Shown here: piece by piece, positions 11,601-24,099 of the stretch | Numbering within the stretch: position 1 is the first letter of the stretch | How the letters are laid out: every line of letters starts with the position of its first letter | NCBI RefSeq assembly: GCF_000004075.3 | Contig: NC_026660.2 | Location: 21,641,498 to 21,705,497, forward strand | Direction: 5' to 3' | Source of the DNA: Cucumis sativus | Lineage: Eukaryota > Streptophyta > Magnoliopsida > Cucurbitales > Cucurbitaceae | Length of the DNA stretch: 64,000 bases | Translations under genes and position numbers: made by a program | Notes under the pieces: model-generated | What the model was told of the DNA's origin: nothing | Database searches by the model: none | The model's input: only the letters and a program-made list of their open reading frames with translations

Positions 11601-14600
11601 TTAAATATGTCATAAAAACACTCCTACAATCACTTCTACTGTGATCAATATGAGGTCTTGTAACTCAACAAATATTTAAAGAGAAAATCAAACAACTTAT
11701 GAGATGAGAACGAGTGTTGATTTCAGATATTTGGAAAAATCTATGAAATTGATAATAATTATAGAGGAATGATTACGCAGTATCTTGTTTAAGCCAAAAA
11801 CAAGGAAGAAATTTCAGAACTTACTTCAACTTGGCCTTAAGTTCTTAGCAAAATACAAGCAGTATCACCCTCGCATCGATCCCTTTCACCATTAATTGCC
11901 ATCAACCTAAGGAGAAAAGAAAACAAAAGAGAAGGAAGTGGTTTTGGTGGAGGAGAAATAAGAAGCAAAGAAGCTTCCATTCTGGAATTATTCTCAGTCA
12001 TTAGTTACTCAAGAAAGAATACATAGCAGACTCATATAATAACCATTCAAATACTAAACTCTTTAAGAATCTTAGCTTGAACCAACAAAGAGAATTGATA
12101 CCAACGCATCCATGTGAGATGTTTGTCTTTTACCCACCAGAAATAAGGAAGTTCCTTTCAATTCAATATCTACATCTGTTGCTTTCTTCTAAATGAAACT
12201 GAACAATGTAAGTAAACACTTCAAAGCTACATGACAAAAGAAGTCAACAACAATCCATTTAGATGCATCTACGCGATGGCAAAGCTTAAATAACGCAAAA
12301 AAAATATGATTAACTTGAAATGTTATCCTCAACAAAACTCCTTCAAATAATGGTTGGAACCTCGTTAAGGAAACGAACAAGAAGAATAATAAGTAGGACG
12401 GTAGGCAAAACAAACCCAACCTTAAACATTACGAGTCATCGGTAGAACAAAACTTATAAAAGCAAAAATACAAGGGATGTTTTGCCTACAAAGAATAAGG
12501 AAAGAGCTAATTGAAAATATGCATATTCTTCAACACGTGAGATATGTATTTTCCAGCATAATCATTTTATTTAGGTCAAAATTCATGAATACATCAAATA
12601 AAAATGGTTAAAAAATCACTTCTCTAGCATATAATAAAAGTATATACTTGAAAAATGTTCATCAGTTTATAAAAAGAAAAGTCTTATCCCCTTCAACCAT
12701 CTATATAACTCAGGTAAAGAATAATATCTAAAGCTTTATTTCACAAAACCTCAACAGCAATTTAGATATAAGCTCAGAGTCTAATTTCAATGCTTCGTGA
12801 TCAACTGAATTCAACAATCATATGATCTTAGGGTTCTTGGCCACTAAACGTATAATTCTATTGGTTAATGTGAACTTATGTAATTAAAATCAATCCCTAA
12901 CTTGGTTGTAAATAAAGTTTTGAGGCCCTATATCCAAGCTCAGAAGCAAAAGTACTATTTCTAGGCTCTTTCTCTAAATCACATTTATGGGAATCAAATT
13001 TTCTACTTATCAGTTTCTAGATGAAATTAAAATCATTAATAACAAACCAAACTATATAAGAATTGAGTCAAATGACTTTATTATAAATGTTAATTAGGCA
13101 AGCTTTTGTTACTTAATATCTAGGAAATTAATTTATTTGAATCCCAAAGATCAAGACCTTAACTCATTCTTAAAGAATTAAAGAAATAAAAATTTAAATG
13201 GGTAAAATTTCATGTTTTCCTTAATGAAAAGGAACCAATAAACAAAATAATAAATAAAAATAACAATTGAGTGAAAAAGATATAACTTGGAATATTAGAG
13301 TTCAAATTAGAATTATATCTAAACTATGGAAATGAAACTTAAAACCAAATTTCTAAACCCTTTAATTTTCTTTAATCCTACTCGTCTTTTCCTTCTCTTT
13401 TTTTTTTCAAGTGATTCCCAAATTGTAACAACATGAGATTGTTTTCTACTTTTTTGGGTCCAATAAGAAAAAAAAAAACCATATTATAGTTTTATTTTTC
13501 TCATTTTTAAAATTTAATAAATTATTTTTATCTATAATTAACCAATGAATTAGGAAAGTTAACGCGGTATAAATAGATTAATTATTTCAAGAAATTTAGA
13601 AAGTGTTTTCTTCAAATATAGTAAAATGAATTAAAATATTTACAAGTATAGTAAAATATCATCTCACATATGTGATAGATTTGTAAATATTTTTATTAGT
13701 TTTCCTAAAACGATTTTTTTTTTAGAAAAATAGTTTTTTTTCTTTCCATGAAAATCATTTCATAATGATATTTATTAAATTATCAGTGTATATAACTTGC
13801 AATATGTATTACAAGTGTAGTTCAATAAAATGTCACATGACAGACATTTTAATTAAAAGAAATTTAATATAAATTTATATTTGGTTTTGTGTGGTAGAGA
13901 GGTGGGAAGCACGAAAATGGTTGTAGTTAATCATTTTACAAATTGCAAAAGAGAATTGCATTATATAACCAAAAAAATCATGATAAATCTTTTTTTATAT
14001 AGCGTAGATATAATAAATATGATAAGTAACTAGTAATATTAGACGATTATCGAAAGATTATCATAGAGTTATCGAGTTTTAAATTTGCTATATTTACAAT
14101 TTAAAAAAAATGTATTGATAGAGACAATTACGAACTATCCATATTAACTCGTCTGTCCTTCGGACCTGCCTCATGGCATCATGGAGTGGGTCCATTACAA
14201 AATTTCATTATTGTTGTGTTTATTATACATTTATACCTCCTTTGTGTTTTTCTCTTCATTACCCCTTAATAACGGAAATTAAATATATTTTAATTTCATT
14301 AAATTTAAAGATCACTCAACACTCAATATTTTGAATGCAAGTTCTCTCAACCAATTTTACTTTTTACACACAAAAAATGCCACATTTTACCCTGCTTCAA
14401 TTTTAAATTGATGTAAGTTCAAAATTTTGAAGTAGGTGTGAAAAAAAAAATAATAACAATTTATATGAGAAAATAAACTAGATAAAAAAAAAGAAAAGTG
14501 TTATATATATTATATTACATTTAATTTCTAACTACTGGTTTAACCATTTGGGTAATTGGTGATTTAAGATGGTATCAAACCATATTCTTTTAGAATATAA

Positions 14601-15389
14601 TGTCTTGGATTCAAGTCTTTGCATCCTCGTTTCTTTCTCAATTAAATATCTATTTCCACTTGTTTGTCTATTCTTCATATTTCACCTACTACTTTGAGTT
14701 ACTGGATTAATTGGTAATTTAGAGAAGAAGAAACAATGTTCGACGGGTAAAAGAATATACTAACGAGAGTTGGGAGCATTATATTCGAACCACAAATTAC
14801 TTTATGTTTGTTAACACTGACAACATCAATTGTAACTGATATGATACCCATAAAGTTTCATGTTGCACCAATCTTTGTACATAATAGTTGTCGACACATA
14901 TAAATGTCAATTGTAGCATAAACTTCCATCAAAGACATATTCCATAGATATTGTTGTCTCATCTATGTTTTCAATTATCATTTGCATCATAGTATTAGAT
15001 CTTCATCGATATAAGGAATATTTTCGTCGATATTTTCACACATTTTTGTTGTGTTTTGGACATCTAAATCTTCATTTGATTGTTGAAAAATTTACAAAAA
15101 CATAAAATAAGTCATTTAAATCTAATAATAAATAATGTAGTTTATATTTTGGAAAACGATTACTTAAATATATTTTTTAAAATTCTGTTTTATAGTCTTT
15201 TTTTTTAAAAAAAAAATATTTTCGACTTCGATATTTTATTGATATTTTCACAACATTTTCGTAAAGTTATGATATTAACGTTTCCAAAATCTTCATAACC
15301 ATTAATACGTCCTAAACCTACCAAAGTTTTACGGTATTTATTTAGTGTTAAAATTTACATTTGCTTTGTAAAAAGAAACCCAAAACAAT
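8657..15389. other. Long intergenic region, no gene seen
   Basis: No supported exon. It holds a dispersed repeat copy at 9745-9960, an A-run at about 10610-10629 and a somewhat less AT-rich stretch at 11760-12480. That stretch has no frame over 76 codons and no splice-bounded protein; it may be a noncoding transcript or an old intron. The last 100 bases before 15390 should contain the promoter of the first amine oxidase gene, but no clear TATA box stood out. Confidence 0.5.
9745..9960. repeat. Dispersed repeat family A copy
   Basis: Well-preserved copy. It has 'AAAATATTTACAATATATAA', 'TTTTCAGATTCTATCAATAA', the internal words 'GATAGCCAACGATAGAAG' and 'CGTTGATAGAATCTAAAATT', and a 'TTTTAATTTATTTTTTATTT' tail. 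This copy and the one at 3440-3625 show the family order best. Confidence 0.6.
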
Positions 15390-18300
15390 ATGGCAAAACT
15401 TCTCTTCTCCCTCTCACTCCTCCTTCCTCTTCTCTCCACCACCACCGCTGCCGTCGGTCGCCACCCTCACGACTCACTCTCCCCTGACGAGTTCGAACTC
15501 ACCCGATCACTCATAACAAATTCCAACCCCTCCACCAACGTAACCTTCCAATACGTCGCCCTCGCCGACCCGCCCAAGCAATCAGTCCTCGCATGGCTTT
15601 CAAACCCCAAAACCCCTCCGCCACCACGTCGCGCCACCGCCATTGTCCGGTTAAACAAAGCCACACATGAAATCCTCATAGACCTAGTAAAAAAATCCAT
15701 CCTCTCGGACCAGGTCTACTCCGGTCCAGGGTACGCACCATTTACATTCGAGGAGCAGTTTGCAGCTGCGGCTTTGCCACTGTCCCACCCGCCGTTTGAG
15801 GCAGCGGTGAAAAAAAGAGGACTGAAAATAGAAAAGGTGGTTTGTATATGTTTTAGCGTTGGATGGTTTGGGGAGAAAAGGAAAATGGAAAAGAGGATTG
15901 TGAAAGTTCAATGTTTTGATTTGGATGGGAGTTTGAATTATTACATGAGGCCTGTGGAAGGAGTTATAGTGATCGTTGATCTTGATGAGATGAAGATTGT
16001 TGGGTTTCGTGATAGATATAGGGTCCCAATGCCTAAGGCGAGTGGGACTGAATACAGAGCATCAAAGCTCAAACCACCATTATTGCCACCTTTGAATGGA
16101 ATTAAGATGGTGCAACCGGATGGCCCTAGCTTTAAAATCGATGGCCATTCTATTAGGTAAACCTTTTAGTTTCATTCATTTGGAAGTTATTATTAAGCCA
16201 TAAATCTTATATATAATAAACCAATATACAACAAACTATAAAATACTCTAAGGTTAAACAATTATTACAAAATAACCTTTTAAGCCTGTATGTTTGGCAA
16301 AATGGTTGGGTTATGGAGGGTTTTAGAGTTATGATAAACTGTTATGGAGGATTTTAGAGTTATGATAAACTTAGGATTATGATAAGATGTGTTTGGGGAA
16401 AGGGTTATAGAAAAAATGTTACGTGTTTGAGGGAAGGATTATGTAGGTAGGGTTATGATAGTGTTATGATAACATATGTTTGAGGAAAGAATTATATGGG
16501 TAGTGTTATGAAATTTTTTATTTTTTATTTTTTAAAATTTATATTATAGATTCAATACACAAATTTCTATACTTAATTTACTCAATCATCTTAGTTTTCG
16601 TAAAATAGTTTGTCTAAATTTTTGTAAATACGACGCTCATTTTCAACATTTTTTTAGTAATCCTTACTTGCGTATAATTTTGTATATTTAATTTACCAAA
16701 TTGTCATAGTTGTCGTAAAAAAGTTGTCTTAATTTCTTTAATACAATGTTCATTTCCAACCTTTGTGCAATTTTTAAAAAAAAAAACAATTTACCAAATC
16801 GTCATAGTTTTCGTTAAAAAAATTCCTTAACTTCTTTAAATACGGCGTTCATTTTTAATCTTTTTCAAGTAGTCGTTAGGTGCGAATAATTTTCTTTTTT
16901 TTAATTAATATTCTAAATTCAATAACACAAATTTCATTTATTTAATTTACTAAATTGTCCTAGTTTTTGTAAAATAAGTTGTCTTAATTTATTTAACTAC
17001 AACGTTCATTTTCAACATTTTGTAAGTATACGTTACGTTTCAATAAATCAGTTTTTATGAATGTGACATGTGACCCATAAACATGTAATTAAGTGCAAAT
17101 AACCATTAAAATTAAGAAGTCATGAAAACAGAAAACAACAATCACGACTTTTACCAGCTCTAGTATTTAAAATAAATAGATTAACTATAAATAAAGAAGA
17201 GTTAAGAAAGAGTTGGAGGAGGGTTGAGGGGAGAAGTTAGAGGTAAAACTAGGGTTATGATGATCATTTCTCGGAACACACCCTAAAACTTTCATACTTT
17301 CTATCCATGATATTTTAAAAACTTGTTAAAAAATACTTTTGTGCTGATAGTTTTGGATGAAAGGATTATGTTTTGTTTAAAAAGTTAAAAAATTAAAATA
17401 TCCTTAAAAGAGAATTATTTTATTGCGAGTATCGGGACAAAAACAATTAATAATGGTTTAAAAACTAATGGCATAAACTAAACATGAAAGAATTAACAAG
17501 AAAGCGAGGAAGAGAGGATAGAGGGAAAATAGAGAAAAAAGAGAAGTGATTGGTTCGGTAAGCATTTGTAAAGAGGAAAAGAAGCAAAACTATTATTACT
17601 TCTTAAAACAATCTCATCTCGTGGTTATTAGTGCATTCGCATGTTAGCATTAAGTGAATTATTAAAAATGTTTAAACCTGTTATTTTGGAAACGGATCAG
17701 TTGGGCGAATTGGAATTTTCATTTGAGCTTAGATGAGAGAGCAGGCCCAATTATTTCACTAGCATCAATCTACGATATAGAAAAGCAAAAACGTCGACAA
17801 GTAATGTACAGAGGATTCATATCGGAGCTGTTCGTGCCATACATGGATTTAAACGAAGAATGGTACTACCGAACGTTTTTCGACGCTGGCGAGTACGCCT
17901 TGGGACAGTGTGCCGTGTCATTACAGCCGCTTCAAGATTGTCCGGAAAATGCCGTGTTTATGGACACCTACACGGCTGCGGGAGATGGAAGACCGGTGAA
18001 GATGTCCAACACTTTTTGTATATTTGAACGCCATGCTGGTGATATCATGTGGCGTCATACGGAGGGCAACAAGAACGTTCCTAATACACCTGTAAGTTAC
18101 ACTTCTTCTTTTTTGTTAATTGAGATAATATGCACTCTAAATAAGCTCTTGTTTGACAACTCTAGATACTTAAAGTATTTTCTTATATCTAATAGTTTGT
18201 TAAAATTTTCGATTTAAAGTGAGATCATTGATTGTGGTATTGACATATACAGTGGGGTGACGATTTTGCAGATTACAGAGACGAGGACGGAAACAAGCTT

Positions 18301-19571
18301 AGTGGTGAGGATGGTGGCTACTGTGGCAAACTATGACTATATTGTAGATTGGGAATTTAAGCAGAGTGGCTCCATTGCTGTTGATGTAGGTCAATTTACT
18401 ACATTTTTTTTTTCTTTTAGATTGGTTGTGGTGTTGATTGATGGAGGGCACAATATGCCTTGTTAATTGAGAAAATAATTTTTCGTCATACATGTTGAAT
18501 GAAATTTCTTGTTTTGCTCTTCGTAACAGATTGGGTTAACTGGTTTGCTAGCAGTTAAAGCATCAAAGTACACTCACAATGACCAAATAAAGGAAGAAGT
18601 TTATGGCCCATTGTTAGCCGAGAATACGATCGGTGTCCATCATGACCACTTCGTCACTTTCCACCTCGATCTTGACATGGACGGCGTTGCCAATTCCGCT
18701 GTCAAATCCAATCTCCGCACAGTTCGATCGCGGGATCCCAATTCCCCTAGACTAAGTTATTGGACAGTCATCGCCGAGACAGCCAAAACAGAGGATGATG
18801 CGATGATCAAACTCGGCCACCAAGAGGTCGAGGTGTCCATCGTTAATCCCAATCAAAAGACCAAAGTGGGAAATCCCGTCGGCTACCGTCTGATCCCAAG
18901 GTCCACGGCGGGTCCCCTTTTAAGTCCTGACGATTACCCTCAAATAAGGGGAGCTTTCACCAATTACGATGTGTGGGTTACACCATATAATAGCTCCGAA
19001 AAATGGGCTTCTGGACTCTTCACTGATCAAAGCCATGGAGACGATACCTTAGCTACTTGGACTCTCAGGTAAACTATATCTGATTTTACTAACTAAATCT
19101 AATTAAATTAATTCTTAAAGTGAATCATCTTGTGGCCAATCTTTGCATGGGAGATTTATGGTTTATTTAACATACAAGTTAAAAACAAAAAAGTAGGTTT
19201 GGATCAACTTTTGGAACTTTGGTTGGTATACTGTAACATGTGATGTAGTTAGTGAGAAACACAGACTTCAAGGTATAATTAAACAAAAGTTTACATTAAA
19301 TAATAGAATCAAACTGAAGAGTAAAAGATGTGTTGTAACCAAGAATTAATGTGGATGGGATGATGAATATTGCAGGAACAGGAAGATAGAGAACGAGGAC
19401 ATAGTGATGTGGTACACAATGGGGTTTCATCATGTGCCTTGCCAAGAAGATTACCCGTTAATGCCAACTTTAAAACGTGGCTTTGAGCTTAGACCAACCA
19501 ATTTCTTTGAGAGCAATCCTGTTCTTAAAGTCACCCCACCCCGCATAGTCAACTTGACCAATTGCTCTTAG
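15390..19571 (+). CDS. Copper-containing primary amine oxidase, copy 1 (five exons, 668 aa)
   Basis: Exons: 15390-16156, 17701-18091, 18272-18385, 18530-19068 and 19376-19571. All introns are GT-AG and the joined frame is intact. The enzyme oxidises primary amines such as putrescine and cadaverine to aminoaldehydes, releasing NH3 and H2O2. Residues seen: catalytic-base Asp317 in RTFFDAGEY; Tyr407 in VATVANYDY, which becomes the topaquinone cofactor; copper ligands His462 and His464 (HDHF) and His623 ([14 protein letters not shown]). Spacings from the Tyr (55 and 216 residues) equal those of pea amine oxidase. The N-terminus ([16 protein letters not shown]) is a signal peptide and there is no C-terminal SKL, so an apoplastic location is inferred. 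Exon 1 starts at the first ATG of the signal peptide. Of the three copies this one fits both family signatures best. Intron 1 (1544 bp) is swollen by a transposon-like insertion. Copy 2 follows 783 bp downstream on the same strand. Confidence 0.95.
16284..17283. mobile_element. PIF/Harbinger-like non-autonomous element in intron 1 of amine oxidase copy 1
   Basis: The 1000-bp segment is flanked on both sides by TAA (16281-16283 and 17284-17286), the 3-bp target duplication typical of PIF/Harbinger elements. Its ends are imperfect inverted repeats: left GCCTGTATGTTTGGC, right (reverse complement) GGGTGTGTTCCGAGA. Inside the left part a 30-bp unit with 'TTTTAGAGTTATGATAAAC' is repeated at about 16318-16371. 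The middle has about four degenerate tandem units that begin near 'AATTTACCAAATTGTCATAG' (about 16575, 16690, 16791 and 16946). No transposase frame is visible, so it must have moved in trans. The intron splice sites of the host gene remain intact. Confidence 0.6.
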
Positions 19572-19620
19572 ACTTCAAACCATAACTAAACCCTCCATCT
19601 CCTTTGGATTGTACTTTAAG

Positions 19621-19626
19621 AATAAA
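19621..19626 (+). terminator. Poly(A) signal of amine oxidase copy 1
   Basis: AATAAA lies 50 bases after the stop codon. No competing AATAAA lies nearer to the stop. Confidence 0.5.
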
Positions 19627-20353
19627 CTTCATTAACACAACACTCATACTACTTATGTTTTTTAATCCTTAAAAGAATATAGAAACATATCAGTACCTTT
19701 ATTTGAATAACAAGCTAAATGAGTTGTGTCATGATCTAATGATTTTTGCTTCACTTCTCTCCATTAAGCTTATTGGTCTTAATATTAAATGCACCTTGCT
19801 CCTTTGAAGTTTCTGATGTGTCCATCCAATGTTTAGTTGACTTTGTCTGAGATTTATTGGACAGGTGTTAGTTGAGAAATTTTTAAAAAGGAATTTTTTG
19901 AAGATGAGATGTCTTTCTTTTTCGTTTGAGGTAATCAAATTACACTTGCTCTCAATTCAAGAAAAGGCCTCTAATTCCAACATCATACATCATGCCTTTG
20001 AGAAGAAGTTCCAATTTTTCATCATTCCAAAACAACATACACCAATTACACTTCCTCATCCAACTTTTTATCATTCCAATCGAATGAGTTTATAATATAA
20101 TGTAATTCTGAGCTATTACGACTTATTTCATCCTAATCATCCTTATAATCTTATTTTCCATTTTCATATCTTTTTGCATTTCAATACTCTTAAGATGGGA
20201 GTAACTCTTTTCGTTATGGTTGACTTTTAAATGAGGACTTCTTTTTCTTTGCTTTTCTAGGTAGAATTTTCATTTCTATTGTCCAATAAAGAAGCAGGCA
20301 AGTTTCATAAAAAAAGAGAACCAAAAACCATTTGAATTTTCCCTCCTCTCTCC

Positions 20354-23115
20354 ATGAATCCTCTTCTGTTTCTTCTTGTACTCCTTCACCCTCATTTCTG
20401 TACAGCGGCGCAGCCCTTTTTCCATCCCCTTGATCCTCTAAACCCGACGGAGCTCGACGAAATTCGGCTTGCTATCAAGAAATCCCACCTGGGAAAGCTT
20501 CCAAATCTCACATTCCACTTCGTTGACTTGGAAGAACCAGAGAAGAAGGATGTCCTTTCCTGGCTTTCTTCCGGCGAACAAAACAACCCCCTCCACCGTC
20601 CACCCCGCCACGCCAAGGTTGTGGTTAGAGCAGCTGATTCGACCCACGAAATAGTTGTAGACCTTGACACGCACTCCGTTAAGTCTGACAATATCTATAA
20701 TGGCCATGGCTATCCCCCTCTAACTTTTGTTGAGCTTTTCCAAGCCAGCAAATTACCTCTCAATTTCCCTAAATTCAAAGCTTCCATTCATAAAAGAGGC
20801 TTGAATCTGTCTCATGTTTCTTGCATCCCGTTTACCGTTGGCTGGTACGGCGAAAAAACGACCAAAAGGCTTTTAAAAGTTGCGTGCTTTTACAGAGAAG
20901 GAACAAGCAATGTCTTCTCAAGGCCAATCGAAGGTATCATCACACTAATCGACGTCGATGCAATGAAAATCATCAACTACTCCGATCGCTTCACCGCCCC
21001 ATTACCAAAATCGGAAGGCACTGATTACCAATCACAGAAAACAGAGCCCAAATCTTCCAATTGCAAAGCGGCGAAAAGAAAATTCACCATTAAAGGTCAT
21101 CAAGTGAAATGGGAAAATTGGGTTTTCCACGTGGGATTCAATGCTAGAGCGGGAGTTATCATCTCAACAGCCTCCATTTTCGACGAGGTGAAGAAGAAAT
21201 TCAGACGAGTGCTTTACAGAGGACATATTTCAGAGACGTTCGTGCCGTATATGGATCCGACGAATGAATGGTACTTTAGAACGTTTATGGATATCGGAGA
21301 GTTTGGATTCGGGCGGACGGCGGACACTCTCCAGCCAATGGTTGACTGCCCGGAAACCGCCGAGTATCTTGACGGATACATGGCCGACGCCAATGGGCGA
21401 GCTCAGAAAGTATCGAGAGCTATTTGTATCTTCGAACGCCATTCGGGAGATGTGTTATGGAGACATACTGAGATTAATATCCCTGGAAAAGTGGTAACTA
21501 GAATTCAATTGGTTTATGTTTGAAAATATAATTGAGTTTTAGAAACAATGGTGATTCCAATATTTTGTTAATGTTCTTTGGCAGATTAGACGTGGGGAAG
21601 CAGAGAAGAGTTTGGTGGTGAGGATGGTGGCAACAGTGGGGAATTATGATTATGTTCTTGACTGGGAATTCAAAAGAAGTGGCTCTATTAAAGTTGGGGT
21701 ATAATTTCCTTTCTTTATCTTAAATTAACAATAGCTATATAAGTTTGGTGGTCAAGTTTTTTGAGTTAGTCTATTCATTTCACCAGCAGATTCTTAATAG
21801 ACCATAGAATTTTCAAGATTTGTTTAGAGTTTTCAAAAAAGATGCTAATTGGTCTTAATTCAATATTTATTTTGTGTCCAATTGTTCATTCCACTAACTT
21901 TTTTTTTTTCTAAATAAAGAAAAATGAAAAGTGATCTTCCCAATGCCTTTATTTTGTTCTACTAAAGATTTCTTTTGTTTAATTAGTTTGAGATGTGCAA
22001 TGCACGTGGTTAGTAAAATACTCACAATAACTCCTAAACTTAACCCTTCATTTATAATAAAAAAATAATACCCTAAAATACACAAGTTTGTACTTAAATT
22101 TTCATATAAACAACCATTTAAGCCTTAAATTGTAGAGGGTAATGATGTAATGTTCGTACTTTCAGATTTAGTCTTTAAATTCTAATATATAACCATTCAT
22201 GTTGTTTAAGCGTAAAAAAATTATCAAATTTAGGCGTCAACTTTCATTATTACAAACTTTTATATTTTAAAAAGAAAATTTTGGGTGCAGCTTGATTGTT
22301 TATATGATTTGAAAGTGTGGTGTATTGAGCAGGTTGCTTTAACGGGGCTGTTGGAAGTTAAAGCCGCACCGTACGAAAACACAATGGATATAACCCAACA
22401 AACATACGGAACATTGATCGCCGACGACACCGTCGCCGTCAACCACGACCATTACCTAACCTACTACCTAGACCTCGACGTTGATGGCGTCCCCAACACA
22501 TTCGTCAAGTCCAACTTCGTGACGGCAACGGTGGAGGACATCAACGCCACCTCACCCAGGAAAAGTTACTGGAAAATTGTCCGACGAGCCATTCAAACTG
22601 AATCTGAAGCTAAGCTTCAGCTCGGATCCGACCGGCCAGGTGAGCTCTTGTTCGTCAACCCCAATAAGAAGACAAAGATTGGGAATCCTGTTGGCTACCG
22701 GCTCATTACGGGTCAACCGGTTAATTCTCTATTGACCGACGATGATTACCCTCAAGTCAGAGCGGCTTATACCAAGTACCCGTTGTGGGTGACTCCTTAT
22801 AACAAGACGGAGAGATGGCCTGCTGGGTTTTATGCCGATCGGAGCCGTGGTGATGATGGCTTAGCCGTTTGGACGAAAAGGTAAATGGATTTTAAATAAA
22901 TAAAAAAATTCTAATTTTGAATTGACTTTCACTGTGTAATTTGTTTTGATTTCTTTAGGAATAGGAGAATCGACAATAGAGATATTGTTTTATGGTACAC
23001 AGTGGGTTTCCATCACAGCCCTTGCCAAGAAGAGTTTCCGGCGATGGCGGCACTCCACGGCGGCTTCGAGCTCCGACCGGCTAATTACTTTGATAGAAAC
23101 CCTTTACTTAAATGA
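20354..23115 (+). CDS. Copper-containing primary amine oxidase, copy 2 (four exons, 652 aa)
   Basis: Exons: 20354-21493, 21585-21698, 22333-22880 and 22959-23115; the joined frame is intact. It has the same reaction as its neighbours: primary amine oxidation with H2O2 release. Visible residues: catalytic-base Asp313 (RTFMDIGEF), cofactor Tyr401 (VATVGNYDY), copper ligands His456/His458 (NHDHY) and His620 ([14 protein letters not shown]). The residue after the last copper histidine is Ser, whereas the family signature expects a hydrophobic residue. The N-terminus ([19 protein letters not shown]) is a signal peptide; the C-terminus ends FDRNPLLK with no peroxisomal tag. The first intron of copies 1 and 3 is missing exactly, so GHQVKWENW is encoded without a break. 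That implies intron loss in this copy. Exon 3 is extended by three codons relative to copy 1. Confidence 0.95.
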
Positions 23116-24027
23116 ATGACCAATTCAAATTTGTATTGTTCATATGGGAGATTGATTCAATTAACTTATGGAAAACAATGTTTAAATTAAAAGAAATGGT
23201 TCTTTTAATTTGGAGACTTTGTAAAGAATAATAATAAGTCAATAACTTTCTACTTTTCAAACCATTGATTGAATAACAATTTTTGTTTTTATACTAATTG
23301 AGTCTCTTTCATTCTATATCTCTCTTTCCCATTAAGATGCACGAAACCATATATGCCACCAAAACCTTCTATACTCTTTTCTTTCATCACTAAACAATGT
23401 GTTTGAGTTTATTTATGTTTGAAATGCATAATAATTTATTGTAGGGAATAACAATCATTATAATAAAGATGAAATTCAAATTGAGTATAACTTAGAGTTG
23501 GAGGCCTAAATGTTTTTCAATTTGTACTATATGTATCTTCTTTGTTGGAATAATTAGATCAAATAGTGTTACGTGCAATATCTAATATTTCTTTTTCAAG
23601 TACTTAAAATATTTCAAATTTTGAAGTTAGAACTGTTCAAACTAATCTCTAATAATATAATGGATGACTCGAACTCATATATTGAAGTCAACTAAATACT
23701 CAACAAATATTAAGAATCTTTTATATCCGTAGTTACGTTGTAGAGTGCTCATAAAGGTGTCTATAAAAAATTGATTATTAATGACTCATCACTGTTAACT
23801 TAGATTAGCCATTAAATCATTATAATATTTATATTCAATTGAAAGGTTGATCGACGGTTCACAAACCAAGGTAAACGATTAAAATAAAATACACTAATCA
23901 AAACTAAACTAACTAATATATTTTTAAATAAGGAAAAAATGAACAATAAATTTAATAAAATGAATTATAAATCAATTCATATATAGAATATGCAAAATTG
24001 CCAAAATTTTGAAGGAAAAAAATAATG

Positions 24028-24099
24028 TGTGGCTGCTGGGATTCGAGCCCAGGTCTCCACGGCCACAACGTGGAATTCTCACCACTAAACTACAGCCAC
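24028..24099 (-). tRNA. tRNA-His (anticodon GTG)
   Basis: On the minus strand a 72-nt cloverleaf folds with acceptor stem GTGGCTG/CAGCCAC, discriminator A, D-arm text TAGTTTAGTGGTGAGA, anticodon stem CCACG/CGTGG around TTGTGGC (anticodon GTG) and a T-arm containing GGCTCGAATCCC. The base before the first G is T, so the extra 5' G needed by histidyl-tRNA synthetase must be added after transcription. The sequence differs from chloroplast trnH, so this is the nuclear cytosolic gene. It lies between amine oxidase copies 2 and 3. Confidence 0.95.

Noticed and set aside
14571-14578. TGGTATCA, possible primer-binding site
   Set aside because: No LTR-like repeat ends beside it and no second copy nearby.
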